A stretch of DNA of 64,000 bases from an uncultured Dysosmobacter sp. (lineage in GTDB: Bacteria; Bacillota; Clostridia; Oscillospirales; Oscillospiraceae). Position numbers and translations under genes: made by a program. The notes under the pieces were generated by a model. It saw only the letters and a program-made list of their open reading frames with translations, was not told where the DNA came from and searched no databases. The DNA is taken from positions 124,001-188,000 of the forward strand of contig CAKTIO010000004.1 of assembly GCA_934565855.1 (NCBI GenBank), in the 5' to 3' direction. Shown piece by piece: positions 1-8,763 of this stretch (positions within the stretch are counted from its first letter, which is position 1; each line of letters opens with the position of its first letter).

Positions 1-166
1 CCACTTGCTGCTGGGTGATGGGCAGCCCCAGCTGCTGCTCGGCGCGGGCAAGTGCCACCCAAAGCCGCCGCCAGGTCTGGATGCGCATATCGGCGGAGAA
101 CAGGTGCAGCATGAATTCGGAGGCATAACGGGATGCCAGAGGGGATTCGTAACGGTCCTTACTCAT
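1..166 (-). CDS. purB: Adenylosuccinate lyase, N-terminal part (cut by window edge)
   Basis: Only the first 55 codons are inside the window; the gene runs off the left edge. The visible protein begins [18 protein letters not shown], which I recognise as the N-terminus of adenylosuccinate lyase. That enzyme makes AMP from adenylosuccinate and AICAR from SAICAR in purine synthesis. It lies directly downstream of purA on the same strand, so two steps of AMP synthesis are adjacent. A purine-rich ribosome binding site precedes the ATG, and a hairpin terminator separates it from purA. The catalytic residues are not visible. The call rests on the N-terminal sequence and the neighbour. Confidence 0.82.
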   Translation of the reverse strand, partial: MSKDRYESPLASRYASEFMLHLFSADMRIQTWRRLWVALARAEQQLGLPITQQQV

Positions 167-189
167 CTCAAGGTCAACCTTTCTTATGT

Positions 190-223
190 AAAAAAGTAAG
201 GAGACGCCAATAGGCGCCTCCTT
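190..223 (-). terminator. Intrinsic terminator after purA
   Basis: An 11-bp stem (198-208 with 213-223, one mismatch) has a 4-base loop and is followed on the minus strand by ACTTTTTTA. A second palindrome at 237-255 (TTTTCGCC, 3-base loop, GGCGAAAA) lies between it and the purA stop. Together they should end purA transcription before purB. Confidence 0.75.
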
Positions 224-297
224 TGGTTTCAGAGAATTTTCGCCGGAGGCGAAAAAAGAGAAATCACGGGTGTGCTGTTACTGCTTTAATGCAGCAC

Positions 298-1572
298 TCA
301 GCGGACGATAATGGACTCGCGCTCGGGTCCCACGGAGACATAGGTGATGTGGCAGCCGATCTGGGCTTCCACATATTCCACATACTTCCGGGCAGCCTCG
401 GGCAGCTCCTCCCACTTGCGGACGCCGGAGATATCGCACTTCCAGCCGGGCATGGTGGTCATGACAGGCTTGGCATCAGGCAGGACGGAGGGGAAAGGGA
501 AGTAGTCGATCTGCTGTCCGTTCAGTTCGTAATGGGCGCAGATGGGAATTTCGTCCAGATAACTCAGCACGTCCAGCTTGGTCAGGGCGATGTCAGTAGC
601 ACCCTGGCACTGAATGCCATAGCGGGTCGCTACAATGTCGATGGGACCCACCCGGCGGGGACGTCCGGTTTTGGCACCGTACTCGCCGCCAGCCTTGCGC
701 AGCTGCTCGGCTTCGTCGCCGAACCACTCGCAGGTGAAGGGACCCTCGCCCACGCAGGAGGAGTAAGCCTTGACCACGCCCACGATCTTGTCCAGCTTTG
801 CCTCGGGATAGCCGGAGCCGACGGGGGCATAGGCGGCAATGGGATTGGAGGAGGTGGTCATGGGATAGATGCCGTAGTCCAGATCCCGCAGAGAACCCAG
901 CTGTGCCTCAAACAGGATGCTCTTGCCCTCCTTGTGTGCCTGACGCAGGAATGCGCCGGTGTCGCAGATAAAGGGCTTGATCTTCTCGCCGAATTCAGCG
1001 ACCCATGCCCGCATGTCATCCATCGTGTAGGGCTTTGCGCCGTAGACCCGCTCCAGCGTCAGGTTCTTCCATTCTAGAATGTCCTTCATGCGGTCCCACA
1101 TCTTTTCGGGGTACAGCAGCTCGCCCGCCATGATGGTTTTCTTCTGGTATTTGTCGGAGTAGAAGGGAGCGATGCCCTGCTTGGTGGAGCCGTACTTCTT
1201 GTCAGCAAGACGGGCTTCCTCCAGACCGTCCAGATCCCGGTGCCAGGGCAGCAGCAGGGAAGCGCGGTCGCTGATCTTCAGACTCTCGGGGGTGATGGAT
1301 ACGCCCTGCGCGGCAACGTCCTGGATTTCCTTCCACAGGTTCTCACAGTCCAGAGCCACGCCATTGCCCAGAATATTGACTACACCGTCGCGGAAAATAC
1401 CGGAGGGCAGCAGGTGCAGGGCAAACTTGCCCTTTTCATTGACGACGGTGTGACCGGCGTTGCCGCCGCCCTGATAGCGGACGACCACGTCATAGTCGCT
1501 GGTCAGCAGATCGACCATACGACCCTTGCCTTCGTCGCCCCAGTTGATGCCTACGATGGCACAATTTGACAT
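298..1572 (-). CDS. purA: Adenylosuccinate synthetase
   Basis: The 424-residue protein is of normal length for PurA. It couples GTP hydrolysis to condensation of IMP with aspartate to give adenylosuccinate, the first committed step to AMP in the cytoplasm. The N-terminus carries the P-loop-like GINWGDEGKGR with its catalytic Asp, followed by GGNAGHTVV with the catalytic His. The C-terminal region holds the RPRRVGPIDIV segment typical of the family. A GGGAGG site lies about 10 bases before the ATG. The next step enzyme, PurB, is directly downstream. A promoter is visible upstream at 1651-1679. Confidence 0.97.
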   Translation of the reverse strand: MSNCAIVGINWGDEGKGRMVDLLTSDYDVVVRYQGGGNAGHTVVNEKGKFALHLLPSGIFRDGVVNILGNGVALDCENLWKEIQDVAAQGVSITPESLKISDRASLLLPWHRDLDGLEEARLADKKYGSTKQGIAPFYSDKYQKKTIMAGELLYPEKMWDRMKDILEWKNLTLERVYGAKPYTMDDMRAWVAEFGEKIKPFICDTGAFLRQAHKEGKSILFEAQLGSLRDLDYGIYPMTTSSNPIAAYAPVGSGYPEAKLDKIVGVVKAYSSCVGEGPFTCEWFGDEAEQLRKAGGEYGAKTGRPRRVGPIDIVATRYGIQCQGATDIALTKLDVLSYLDEIPICAHYELNGQQIDYFPFPSVLPDAKPVMTTMPGWKCDISGVRKWEELPEAARKYVEYVEAQIGCHITYVSVGPERESIIVR

Positions 1573-1650
1573 AATTTAAAAACCTCCCGGTTTGTTATTA
1601 CAAATGGAACAGGTTGACCTATTTTGAAAAATCAGAGCCAAACCTTTGTT

Positions 1651-1679
1651 ATTATAGCGAGTGAAATACTATAAGTAAA
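1651..1679 (-). promoter_or_regulatory. Sigma-A-type promoter for purA
   Basis: Read on the minus strand: -35 TTTACT (1674-1679), 17-base spacer, perfect -10 TATAAT (1651-1656). It leaves a leader of about 75 bases before purA. Confidence 0.7.
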
Positions 1680-1766
1680 GTACAAAGTGATAATATTTAA
1701 CATGAATTTACCTAATAGTGCCGGGAGAGATGGAAGGGATTCCCGGCGGAACGCCGATTCCGCTCT

Positions 1767-1794
1767 TTGCAAAAGGGTGGAATTATGCTATACT
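1767..1794 (+). promoter_or_regulatory. Sigma-A-type promoter for the DUF1846 gene
   Basis: The -35 TTGCAA (1767-1772), 16-base spacer and -10 TATACT (1789-1794) are preceded by TGC, giving an extended -10 element. Confidence 0.7.
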
Positions 1795-1906
1795 CACCAG
1801 GGAATAAAAAGAATCCTGCCCCGGCACTGCCCGCGGTGGGGAAGCAGGACAGCTCTGCTGGCAGGCAGGGCGGCGAAAGAGAGAAGCAACACAGGAGGGG
1901 GACGCC

Positions 1907-3397
1907 TTGTTTATGGGAAAAATCGGGTTCGACAATCAAAAATATCTGACCACGCAGTCAGAGCAGATCAAGCGCCGCATTGCGGAGTTCGGCGGGAAGC
2001 TATATCTGGAATTCGGCGGCAAGCTGTTTGACGATTATCATGCCTCCCGGGTGCTGCCGGGCTTTGCGCCGGACAGCAAAATCCGGATGCTCCAGCAGCT
2101 GAAGGACGATGTGGAGATCGTCATCGCCATCAACGCCAACGATATTGAGAAAAATAAGATCCGGGGAGATCTGGGCATTCCCTACGACGAGGATGTGCTG
2201 CGGCTTATCGACATTTTCCGCAGCCTGGGACTGTATGTGGGCAGCGTGGTACTGACCCGTTACACCGGACAGGCTGCGGCGGATGCCTTCCTAAAGCGCC
2301 TGAAGGCGCTGGACATCCGCTGCTACCGGCACTATCCCATCGCGGGCTATCCGTCGGATGTGCCGCATATCGTCAGTGATGAGGGACTGGGCAAAAACGA
2401 TTATATTGAGACCAGCCATTCGCTGGTGGTAGTCACCGCGCCGGGACCCGGCAGCGGAAAAATGGCGACCTGCCTGAGCCAGCTGTACCATGAGCATCAG
2501 CGGGGCGTAACGGCGGGCTATGCCAAGTTTGAGACCTTCCCCATCTGGAATCTGCCGCTGAAGCACCCGGTCAATCTGGCGTATGAGGCTGCCACGGCGG
2601 ACCTGGACGATGTGAATATGATCGATCCCTTCCATCTGGAAGCCTATGGAGAGACAGCGGTGAATTACAACCGGGATGTGGAGATTTTCCCGGTGCTGGC
2701 GGCGATTTTTGAAAAGATCCAGGGAAAGTGTCCCTACCAGTCTCCCACGGACATGGGCGTGAATATGGCGGGCAGCTGCATTGTGGATGATGCGGTGTGC
2801 TGTCAGGCGTCCCGGATGGAGATCCTGCGGCGGTATTACACTGCCCGGGTGGAGTACCAGCAGGGGAAGTGCGATGAGAGAGTGGTGCAGAAGCTGGAGC
2901 TGGTGATGCGGCAGGCAGGCGTGACACCGGAGCTTTGCCCCGCCGTACAGGCATCCCTGGACAAGGCGGAGGCGACCGGCGCTCCGGCAGGCGCTATGGT
3001 GCTGCCGGACGGCAGCGTGGTGACGGGAAAGACCTCCAGCACGCTGGGTGCGGCGTCGGCGCTGCTGCTGAACGCTCTGAAGGCGCTGGGTGGCATTGGC
3101 GACCAGTTTGAGCTGATCTCCGGGCAGGTGCTGGAGCCGGTCTGCCACCTGAAAACGGATTATCTGGGGCACCGGAACCCCCGGCTGCACGCCGATGAGG
3201 TGCTGATGGCACTGACCATTTCCGCCTTAACCAATCCGCTGGCAGAGCTTGCCCAGCAGCAGCTGTCCCGCCTGCGGGGCTGCGAGGCGCATTTCTCCGT
3301 GATCCTCAGCGATGTGGACCTGAAGCTTTACAAGCGGCTGGGCATTCATGTCAGCTGTGAACCGCGGTATGAGAGCAAAAAGCTCTACCATAAGTAA
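1907..3397 (+). CDS. DUF1846 domain protein
   Basis: The protein of about 496 residues covers the whole DUF1846 family length. It shows family-like stretches such as KLYLEFGGKLFDDYHASRVLPGF near the N-terminus, TAPGPGSGKMATCLSQ in the middle, and SPTDMGVNMAG. The glycine-rich GPGSGK segment resembles a nucleotide-binding loop, but the family has no settled biochemical role that I know of. Either TTG at 1907 or ATG at 1913 can start it. AGGAGG ends 8 bases before the TTG and 14 before the ATG, which favours the TTG. It has its own promoter and a terminator, so it is probably monocistronic. Confidence 0.9.
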   Translation: MFMGKIGFDNQKYLTTQSEQIKRRIAEFGGKLYLEFGGKLFDDYHASRVLPGFAPDSKIRMLQQLKDDVEIVIAINANDIEKNKIRGDLGIPYDEDVLRLIDIFRSLGLYVGSVVLTRYTGQAAADAFLKRLKALDIRCYRHYPIAGYPSDVPHIVSDEGLGKNDYIETSHSLVVVTAPGPGSGKMATCLSQLYHEHQRGVTAGYAKFETFPIWNLPLKHPVNLAYEAATADLDDVNMIDPFHLEAYGETAVNYNRDVEIFPVLAAIFEKIQGKCPYQSPTDMGVNMAGSCIVDDAVCCQASRMEILRRYYTARVEYQQGKCDERVVQKLELVMRQAGVTPELCPAVQASLDKAEATGAPAGAMVLPDGSVVTGKTSSTLGAASALLLNALKALGGIGDQFELISGQVLEPVCHLKTDYLGHRNPRLHADEVLMALTISALTNPLAELAQQQLSRLRGCEAHFSVILSDVDLKLYKRLGIHVSCEPRYESKKLYHK

Positions 3398-3409
3398 CAG
3401 GGAACCATA

Positions 3410-3443
3410 AAAAGCGGCTGCCGCGTGCCACGGCAGCCGTTTT
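3410..3443 (+). terminator. Intrinsic terminator after the DUF1846 gene
   Basis: A perfect 9-bp stem, CGGCTGCCG (3415-3423) with CGGCAGCCG (3431-3439), has a 7-base loop and is followed by TTTT. Confidence 0.8.
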
Positions 3444-3477
3444 CCCATCCAATGATTTCAGAAAAGGAGCGTCAGAG

Positions 3478-5655
3478 ATGGATGCGATCATTCAACAAAT
3501 CGCGGCGGAGCTGAACCAGAGAGCGGAGTATGTGGAGAACGTTGTCCGCCTGCTGGACGAGGGGAACACCATTCCCTTTATTGCCCGTTACCGCAAGGAG
3601 CTGCATGGGGCAATGGACGATACCTCCCTGCGGACGCTGGAGGAGCGGCTGACCTACCTGCGCTCTCTGGAGGAGCGGAAGGATGCCGTGCGCAAGAGCA
3701 TTGAGGAGCAGGGAAAGCTGACGGAGGAGCTGTCCCGCGCACTTTCCGCTGCCGGAACGCTGGCGGAGGTGGAGGACCTGTACCGCCCCTATAAGCAGAA
3801 GCGCCGGACACGCGCCACCATCGCCAGGGAAAAGGGATTGGAGCCGCTGGCGCAGCGCCTGTTTGCCCAGAGCATGGACTGCCGCAGTCCGGAGGAAGAG
3901 GCTGCGGAGTATGTATTTCCGGAAAAGGGCGTGGCAACGGTGGAGGAGGCGCTTGCTGGAGCCAGTGATATCATTGCGGAGACCATTTCGGATGACGCGC
4001 AGCTGCGCAAGAGCCTCCGGAGCCTTCTGATGCGTCAGGCGGAGCTGCGTTCGGAAGCCGCCACGCAGGATGACAGCGTTTACCGGCTGTACTATGATTT
4101 CACACAGCCGGTGCGGAAGCTGCAGGGACACCAGATCCTGGCGGTAAACCGGGGAGAGAAGGAGGGAAAGCTGAAGGCTTCCATTCTGCTGGACCGGGAG
4201 CAGGCGCTGCAAACCGTCCGCCGCGCGGTGGTGGTGCCGGGCAGTCCGGCAATGGGCTTTGTCCGGACCGCGGCAGAGGATGCCTATGACCGCCTGCTGT
4301 TTCCCTCTCTGGAACGGGAGGTGCGCAGCACCCTTACTGAGACGGCGAATGAAGGCGCCATCGGGCAGTTTGCCCTGAACCTGAAGCCCTTGCTGCTGCA
4401 GCCTCCGGTAAAGGGCAGGGTCACAATGGGTCTGGACCCCGGATATCGCATGGGCTGTAAAGTCGCAGTGGTAGACGGTACTGGCAAGGTGCTGGATACC
4501 GCTGTGGTCTATCCCACCTATGGAGAGCGGCAGAAGCAGGAGTGCATCCGCACACTGGCGGGCTTGATCCGGAAGCATGGCGTGGAGCATATTGCCATCG
4601 GCAACGGCACGGCGTCCCGGGAGACGGAGCAGATGGCGGTGGAGCTGATCCGGCAGGTCAATGCCGGGGGGGCGCATGTCAGCTATATGATCGTTTCCGA
4701 GGCGGGGGCGTCCGTATATTCTGCCAGCAGGCTGGCGGCGGAGGAGTTTCCGCAGTATGACGTAAACCTCCGCTCCGCCGTATCCATTGCCAGGCGGCTG
4801 CAGGACCCGTTGGCGGAGCTGGTGAAGATTGAGCCAAAGGCCATCGGCGTGGGACAGTATCAGCATGATATGCCGCCGAAGCAGCTGGATGAAGCGCTGT
4901 CCGGTGTGGTGGAGGACTGCGTCAATGCCGTGGGTGTGGATGTGAACACAGCGTCTCCCTCCTTGCTGACCTATGTGGCGGGCTTGAATGGGACCACGGC
5001 GAAAAACGTGGTGAAATACCGGGAGGAAAATGGCGCCTTCACAACCCGCAGGCAGCTGTTGAAGGTCCCCAAGCTGGGTCCCAAGGCGTTTGAACAGTGC
5101 GCGGGCTTCCTGCGGGTGCCGGAGAGCCGGTCTCCTCTGGACAATACGGCGGTACACCCGGAGTCCTATGGCGCGGCGGAAAGGCTGCTGGAGCTGACAG
5201 GCTACACGCTGAAGGATGTAGCGTCTGGCAGCCTGACAGAGCTGATGCAGCGGGTGGAGTGGCTGGGCTGGCAGACTGCGGCAGAGCAGTGCGGCGTGGG
5301 CGAGCCGACCCTGCGGGACATTGCCGCCGAGCTGATGAAGCCGGGGCGGGACCCCCGGGACGAGCTGCCCAAGCCCATTCTGCGGACGGACGTGCTGGAA
5401 ATGAAGGATCTGAAGCCGGGCATGGAGCTGACAGGTACCGTGCGCAACGTGATCGATTTTGGTGCGTTTGTGGACATCGGTGTCCATCAGGACGGACTGG
5501 TCCACATTTCCCAGATCACAGACCGTTTTATCCGCCATCCCTCCGAGGTAGTCGCCGTGGGCGACATCGTGAAGGTGGTGGTGCTGGAAGTGGATGAAAA
5601 GAAAAAGCGCATCGCCCTGTCCATGCGGCAGGCAAAGGGTGCGAAGAAGGGCTGA
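3478..5655 (+). CDS. tex: Tex-type RNA-binding S1 protein
   Basis: At 725 residues this is full length for Tex, a transcription-associated nucleic-acid-binding protein. Seen in order: the helical N-terminal Tex domain with RYRKELHGAMDD near residue 38; the YqgF/RNase H-like core starting MGLDPGYRMGC around residue 320; tandem helix-hairpin-helix motifs (NTASPSLLTYVAGL and LLKVPKLGPKAF) around residues 485-535; and a C-terminal S1 domain from about residue 645 (GTVRNVIDFGAFVDIG). An AGGAG site precedes the ATG. It shares a bidirectional terminator with the convergent amidohydrolase gene. Tex is implicated in transcription or RNA handling, but its precise job in Clostridia is not shown here. 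Confidence 0.95.
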   Translation: MDAIIQQIAAELNQRAEYVENVVRLLDEGNTIPFIARYRKELHGAMDDTSLRTLEERLTYLRSLEERKDAVRKSIEEQGKLTEELSRALSAAGTLAEVEDLYRPYKQKRRTRATIAREKGLEPLAQRLFAQSMDCRSPEEEAAEYVFPEKGVATVEEALAGASDIIAETISDDAQLRKSLRSLLMRQAELRSEAATQDDSVYRLYYDFTQPVRKLQGHQILAVNRGEKEGKLKASILLDREQALQTVRRAVVVPGSPAMGFVRTAAEDAYDRLLFPSLEREVRSTLTETANEGAIGQFALNLKPLLLQPPVKGRVTMGLDPGYRMGCKVAVVDGTGKVLDTAVVYPTYGERQKQECIRTLAGLIRKHGVEHIAIGNGTASRETEQMAVELIRQVNAGGAHVSYMIVSEAGASVYSASRLAAEEFPQYDVNLRSAVSIARRLQDPLAELVKIEPKAIGVGQYQHDMPPKQLDEALSGVVEDCVNAVGVDVNTASPSLLTYVAGLNGTTAKNVVKYREENGAFTTRRQLLKVPKLGPKAFEQCAGFLRVPESRSPLDNTAVHPESYGAAERLLELTGYTLKDVASGSLTELMQRVEWLGWQTAAEQCGVGEPTLRDIAAELMKPGRDPRDELPKPILRTDVLEMKDLKPGMELTGTVRNVIDFGAFVDIGVHQDGLVHISQITDRFIRHPSEVVAVGDIVKVVVLEVDEKKKRIALSMRQAKGAKKG

Positions 5656-5705
5656 AAAAACCATCCCCGGCGGAGAACAGGCTCTCTGCCGGGGATGGTT
5701 TTTGA
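5655..5705. terminator. Bidirectional terminator between tex and the amidohydrolase gene
   Basis: A long stem (A-rich arm, CCATCCCCGGC, matched by GCCGGGGATGG, T-rich arm) with only one mismatch is flanked by A6 on the left and T5 on the right. It can end transcription from both convergent genes. Confidence 0.85.
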
Positions 5706-5724
5706 ATTATGAACGGCTGGGTGC

Positions 5725-7116
5725 TTACAGGCTGTGGAATGCCTCGCAGGGGGTCCGTAGAACCCGGGTACAGACTGCTTCGCCCTCAGCTGCCAACTGG
5801 GCTTCGTCCACGCCGGGGAATCTGCCGTCCTGCCAGACAACTCTGCCGTTGATCATGGTCAGCTTGACCGGACCGGTAACGCCAGCCCGGGGCAGCAGAT
5901 TCTTGGGGTCATGCAGTGCGCCGGTCAGCTCCAGCTGGGTGGTGTCCACGAAGAAAAGGTCCGCGCCCTTTTCCGGCTCCAAGCAGCCCAAGTCACTGCG
6001 CTCCAGTGTTCTTGCGCCGTTGACCGTTGCCATTTTCAGCATCTCGTAGGGAGAGATGCAGCCACCCCGCTGCTTGCTGTAAAATGCCTGCATCATCCAT
6101 GCGGTGCGCATGGCGTCCAGCATACTGGACCCGTCGTTGGTGGCGGAGCCGTCGCAGCCGATGCTGACGCATACGTTCTTCTCCATCAGCTTCTGCATGG
6201 GCAGAATGGGGAAGCCGCCCAAAATGGCAGGCGTGGGGCAGTGGGAGATACCGATTCCATCGCGTCCCAGTTGGGTGTATTCCTCGTCCGTCAGCTCCCA
6301 GCCGTGGGCGATCCACACATCCGGACCGTAAAAGCCGATGTCCCGGCACCAGTCCAATGTGCGCTTGCCGTGGCGTGCCAGCATGATTTCGTTTTCCCCC
6401 TCGCCCAGATGGGTGTGCATCCGCACGCCCCGCTTCCGGGCAAGGTCCACCGTCTCCCGGAAGGTCTCAGGATAGCAGTTGATGGGCTGGCAGGGGGAGG
6501 GAACGATCTGCGACATGGAGTAGGGCTTGGGGTCGTGGTACAGCTGAATCAGGCGGTCGCAGTCCTCTAAAAATTCCTCCGTGGTTTCCAGCATGTTTTC
6601 CGGAATGGAGCCGCCCTTGTCCCGGGGCAGCGTATTGGTTCCCCGACCCGCGTGATAGCGGATGCCCAGCAGCCGCGCCGCCTCCATCTGCCGGTCCACC
6701 GGGCGTTTTCCGGTGGCTTTCGTATAGCAGTACTGATGGTCAAAGGCACAGGTGCAGCCGTGCTTGATGAGGTCTGCCATAGCGGTGAGAGAGGAGTAGT
6801 AAATGACCTCGTCATCAATGACCTGGAAGATCCGGTAGATTTTGTCGATCCAATCGGGAACGGTCATATTGGGATAGTCGATGGTGTGCAGGTTGCGCAC
6901 AAAGGTCTGGAAGAAGTGGTGGTGGGTGTTGATCAGTCCCGGGTAGACAAAGCAGCCGGAGGCGTCCAGAACCTCCGCGCCGGAGGCGTCCAGTCCCGGA
7001 CCGATGGCTGTGATCTTCGGTCCCTCCACCAGAATGTCAGCGTTCCAGTAGACGTGGTCCTGCGCGTCGCAGGTGACGATGGCTTTCGCATTGCGGATCA
7101 AAATTTTCTTTTCCAT
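5725..7116 (-). CDS. Metal-dependent amidohydrolase, likely 8-oxoguanine deaminase type
   Basis: This 463-residue protein belongs to the AtzA/TrzN/guanine-deaminase branch of the amidohydrolase superfamily, cytosolic zinc or iron enzymes that deaminate heterocycles. Metal ligands are visible: NTHHHFFQT (His65 and His67), HTHLGEGEN, WIAHGW and the late Asp in GCDGSATND. The HHHFFQT and DGSATND patterns resemble 8-oxoguanine/isoguanine deaminases more than SsnA or chlorohydrolases, so purine deamination is the likeliest reaction. The substrate is inferred. No transporter or xanthine dehydrogenase gene is adjacent. It ends at a shared terminator with tex and probably forms a single-gene unit. 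Confidence 0.8.
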   Translation of the reverse strand: MEKKILIRNAKAIVTCDAQDHVYWNADILVEGPKITAIGPGLDASGAEVLDASGCFVYPGLINTHHHFFQTFVRNLHTIDYPNMTVPDWIDKIYRIFQVIDDEVIYYSSLTAMADLIKHGCTCAFDHQYCYTKATGKRPVDRQMEAARLLGIRYHAGRGTNTLPRDKGGSIPENMLETTEEFLEDCDRLIQLYHDPKPYSMSQIVPSPCQPINCYPETFRETVDLARKRGVRMHTHLGEGENEIMLARHGKRTLDWCRDIGFYGPDVWIAHGWELTDEEYTQLGRDGIGISHCPTPAILGGFPILPMQKLMEKNVCVSIGCDGSATNDGSSMLDAMRTAWMMQAFYSKQRGGCISPYEMLKMATVNGARTLERSDLGCLEPEKGADLFFVDTTQLELTGALHDPKNLLPRAGVTGPVKLTMINGRVVWQDGRFPGVDEAQLAAEGEAVCTRVLRTPCEAFHSL

Positions 7117-7209
7117 GAGAAACCGCCTTTCAGGGATTCGTGAGAGTGTCTTTCCTTACTGTATACCCTTCGGGCGCGGGAGCGCAAGGCTTTTTGCACC
7201 GGAAGACTG

Positions 7210-7238
7210 AAAAACGCCCCGGAGACTTCTCCGGGGCG
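7210..7238 (-). terminator. Intrinsic terminator after the SLH/transglutaminase gene
   Basis: A perfect 11-bp stem (CGCCCCGGAGA at 7215-7225 with TCTCCGGGGCG at 7228-7238) is followed on the minus strand by TTTTT. Confidence 0.85.
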
Positions 7239-7255
7239 CGGGATCGCTGGATGTG

Positions 7256-8698
7256 TTACCAGGTGTGGACCGACCAGGACTGTGCGGGTGTCATGGCGAA
7301 ATAGGTGTAATCGGTAGAGTATCCGGAGCTGTCGCCCCAGGTGGTGTCGATGTGATATTCCGTGCCATCCAGCGTGGCAACGGTCCAGATATGGCTGGCA
7401 TTGCTCAGCCCGCGGCAGGAGATGCCCTCCAGCTTCAGCAGCAGATTGTACGCGCCGGTGTAGCCGTCGCATACGGCAGTACCGTCATGAAACAGGGCGT
7501 AGGGAATGTGGCTGAGCGAGCTGTCTCCGGCAGAGTAGTCATACGCGCAGTTTTGACAGATCCAGTCATAGTAGACCCTGGCTTTTTCATATTCGCTCAT
7601 TTCCGCGGTGATACTGCCGGAGGTCCACAGCTGGTCATGCACGGCAATGGCGGCGGAGAGGGTATATGACCGGTAGGCAGTCAGCTGGGTATCCGTAGCG
7701 CCTGCTGCGGAGAAGGACAGCACCATGGTCCCGGAGGAGATGTCCATTGTGCAGCTGACGGAGTTGTAGCATTGCTCGGCGTAGGTCTTGACGGCGGAGA
7801 GCATGGCTTCCATGACCCGGCGGGCTTTCACAGCGGACAGAGAGGGACCGTAGCAAAGCGTCAGGGAATTGTTGCCAGTGGAGAACATATATGCCGCGTC
7901 GGCGGCATACTCCGCCTCAGAAGCGGGGGCGGGAACATAGGCGGCAGAGCCGGAGGGGATCAGGTCAGACCAGGAGAGCTCTCCAATGGAGGAGCCGGAT
8001 ACGTCCCAGCGCAGCGTCAGCCGGAGAGAGGGATCCACCATCCGGGTCAGCATGGCAGCCAGTGCGCCGCGGGAAATGGCGGCACTGGGGTGGAAGCTTC
8101 CGGACGCATCGCTGCCCTGAGAGATGCCGGCGCGGTAGAACGTCAGGATGTCCTGATAGTAGGGAGTGTACTCGGTCACATCCCGCAGGAATTTCCGGCT
8201 GGCGTAGCCCTGGGTCAGCGTTTCCTGATTGATGGCGGGCAGCTGCGCGGCGGGCAGCGTATTGGCAAGCAGGTGCGCCACCACGGCGCGGGAGGCGGAG
8301 GCTGTTTCCTGCCAGTCCTCCTCCTGTCCCAGCACTCCGGCAGAGCGCAGATAGAGGAGGTATGGCGCGGCGGTGGATTGTCCCGGCGCACGGAAAGCAT
8401 TTGCTCCGGCTTCCGCGTCCCCGTTATCATACAGGCTGCGGAGGCGGGCGGCGAAAATAGCGACCTGCCCCACCGTCACGGCATCCTGTATGCCGAAGGT
8501 GCCATCTGGCTTTCCCACGGACAGACCATATTCGTACAGTGCGGAAATATTCTCGTAGAAGGGGGAAGCCGCGGTCAGGTCGGAAAACTGTCCGGCGTAG
8601 TGCCTGGTGCGGACAAAGGGCGCGGCGGAAACTGCCGCAGCAGAGATTTGAAACAGCAGCGCAAGGGTCAGCAAAAGGGGAAGCATCCGTTTTTTCAT
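7256..8698 (-). CDS. Secreted SLH-domain protein with transglutaminase-like domain
   Basis: I start this at the ATG at 8698, which has AGGAGG nine bases upstream and begins MKKRMLPLLLTLALLF, a clear signal peptide; this gives 480 residues. Residues about 35-210 contain S-layer-homology-like repeats (YENISALYEYGLSVGKPDGTFG and a later YYQDILTFYRAGISQGSDASG), which usually anchor proteins to secondary cell-wall polymer. The C-terminal 120 residues are a transglutaminase/protease-like fold with the expected triad: Cys in AVCDGY, His in ASHIWT, Asp in HIDTTWGD. The longer reading frame upstream overlaps the LCP gene and is not credible as coding. The LCP gene lies 65 bases upstream on the same strand, so a joint cell-envelope role is likely. 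The bond it acts on is unknown. Confidence 0.88.
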   Translation of the reverse strand: MKKRMLPLLLTLALLFQISAAAVSAAPFVRTRHYAGQFSDLTAASPFYENISALYEYGLSVGKPDGTFGIQDAVTVGQVAIFAARLRSLYDNGDAEAGANAFRAPGQSTAAPYLLYLRSAGVLGQEEDWQETASASRAVVAHLLANTLPAAQLPAINQETLTQGYASRKFLRDVTEYTPYYQDILTFYRAGISQGSDASGSFHPSAAISRGALAAMLTRMVDPSLRLTLRWDVSGSSIGELSWSDLIPSGSAAYVPAPASEAEYAADAAYMFSTGNNSLTLCYGPSLSAVKARRVMEAMLSAVKTYAEQCYNSVSCTMDISSGTMVLSFSAAGATDTQLTAYRSYTLSAAIAVHDQLWTSGSITAEMSEYEKARVYYDWICQNCAYDYSAGDSSLSHIPYALFHDGTAVCDGYTGAYNLLLKLEGISCRGLSNASHIWTVATLDGTEYHIDTTWGDSSGYSTDYTYFAMTPAQSWSVHTW

Positions 8699-8763
8699 CA
8701 CAGCGATCCTCCTGTTCAAACGGTTGCCGTCTGCTTCAAGGGCGGCGTTTTCCGGGATACGGT

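Larger units (their letters stand above)
1573..1906. other. Divergent intergenic region between purA and the DUF1846 gene
   Basis: This 334-base gap holds the purA promoter and leader on one side and the DUF1846 promoter (1767-1794) with a roughly 105-base leader on the other. I do not see a purine riboswitch or PurR box that I could defend. Short GC-rich repeats around 1720-1760 (CCGGGA, TCCCGG) could form a small stem. Confidence 0.6.

Noticed and set aside
3472..5664. 730-codon open frame on the minus strand opposite tex
   Set aside because: It is antisense to a clear Tex gene, rich in Arg/Gln/His/Leu without family motifs, and lacks a ribosome binding site. It arises from high-GC codon bias.
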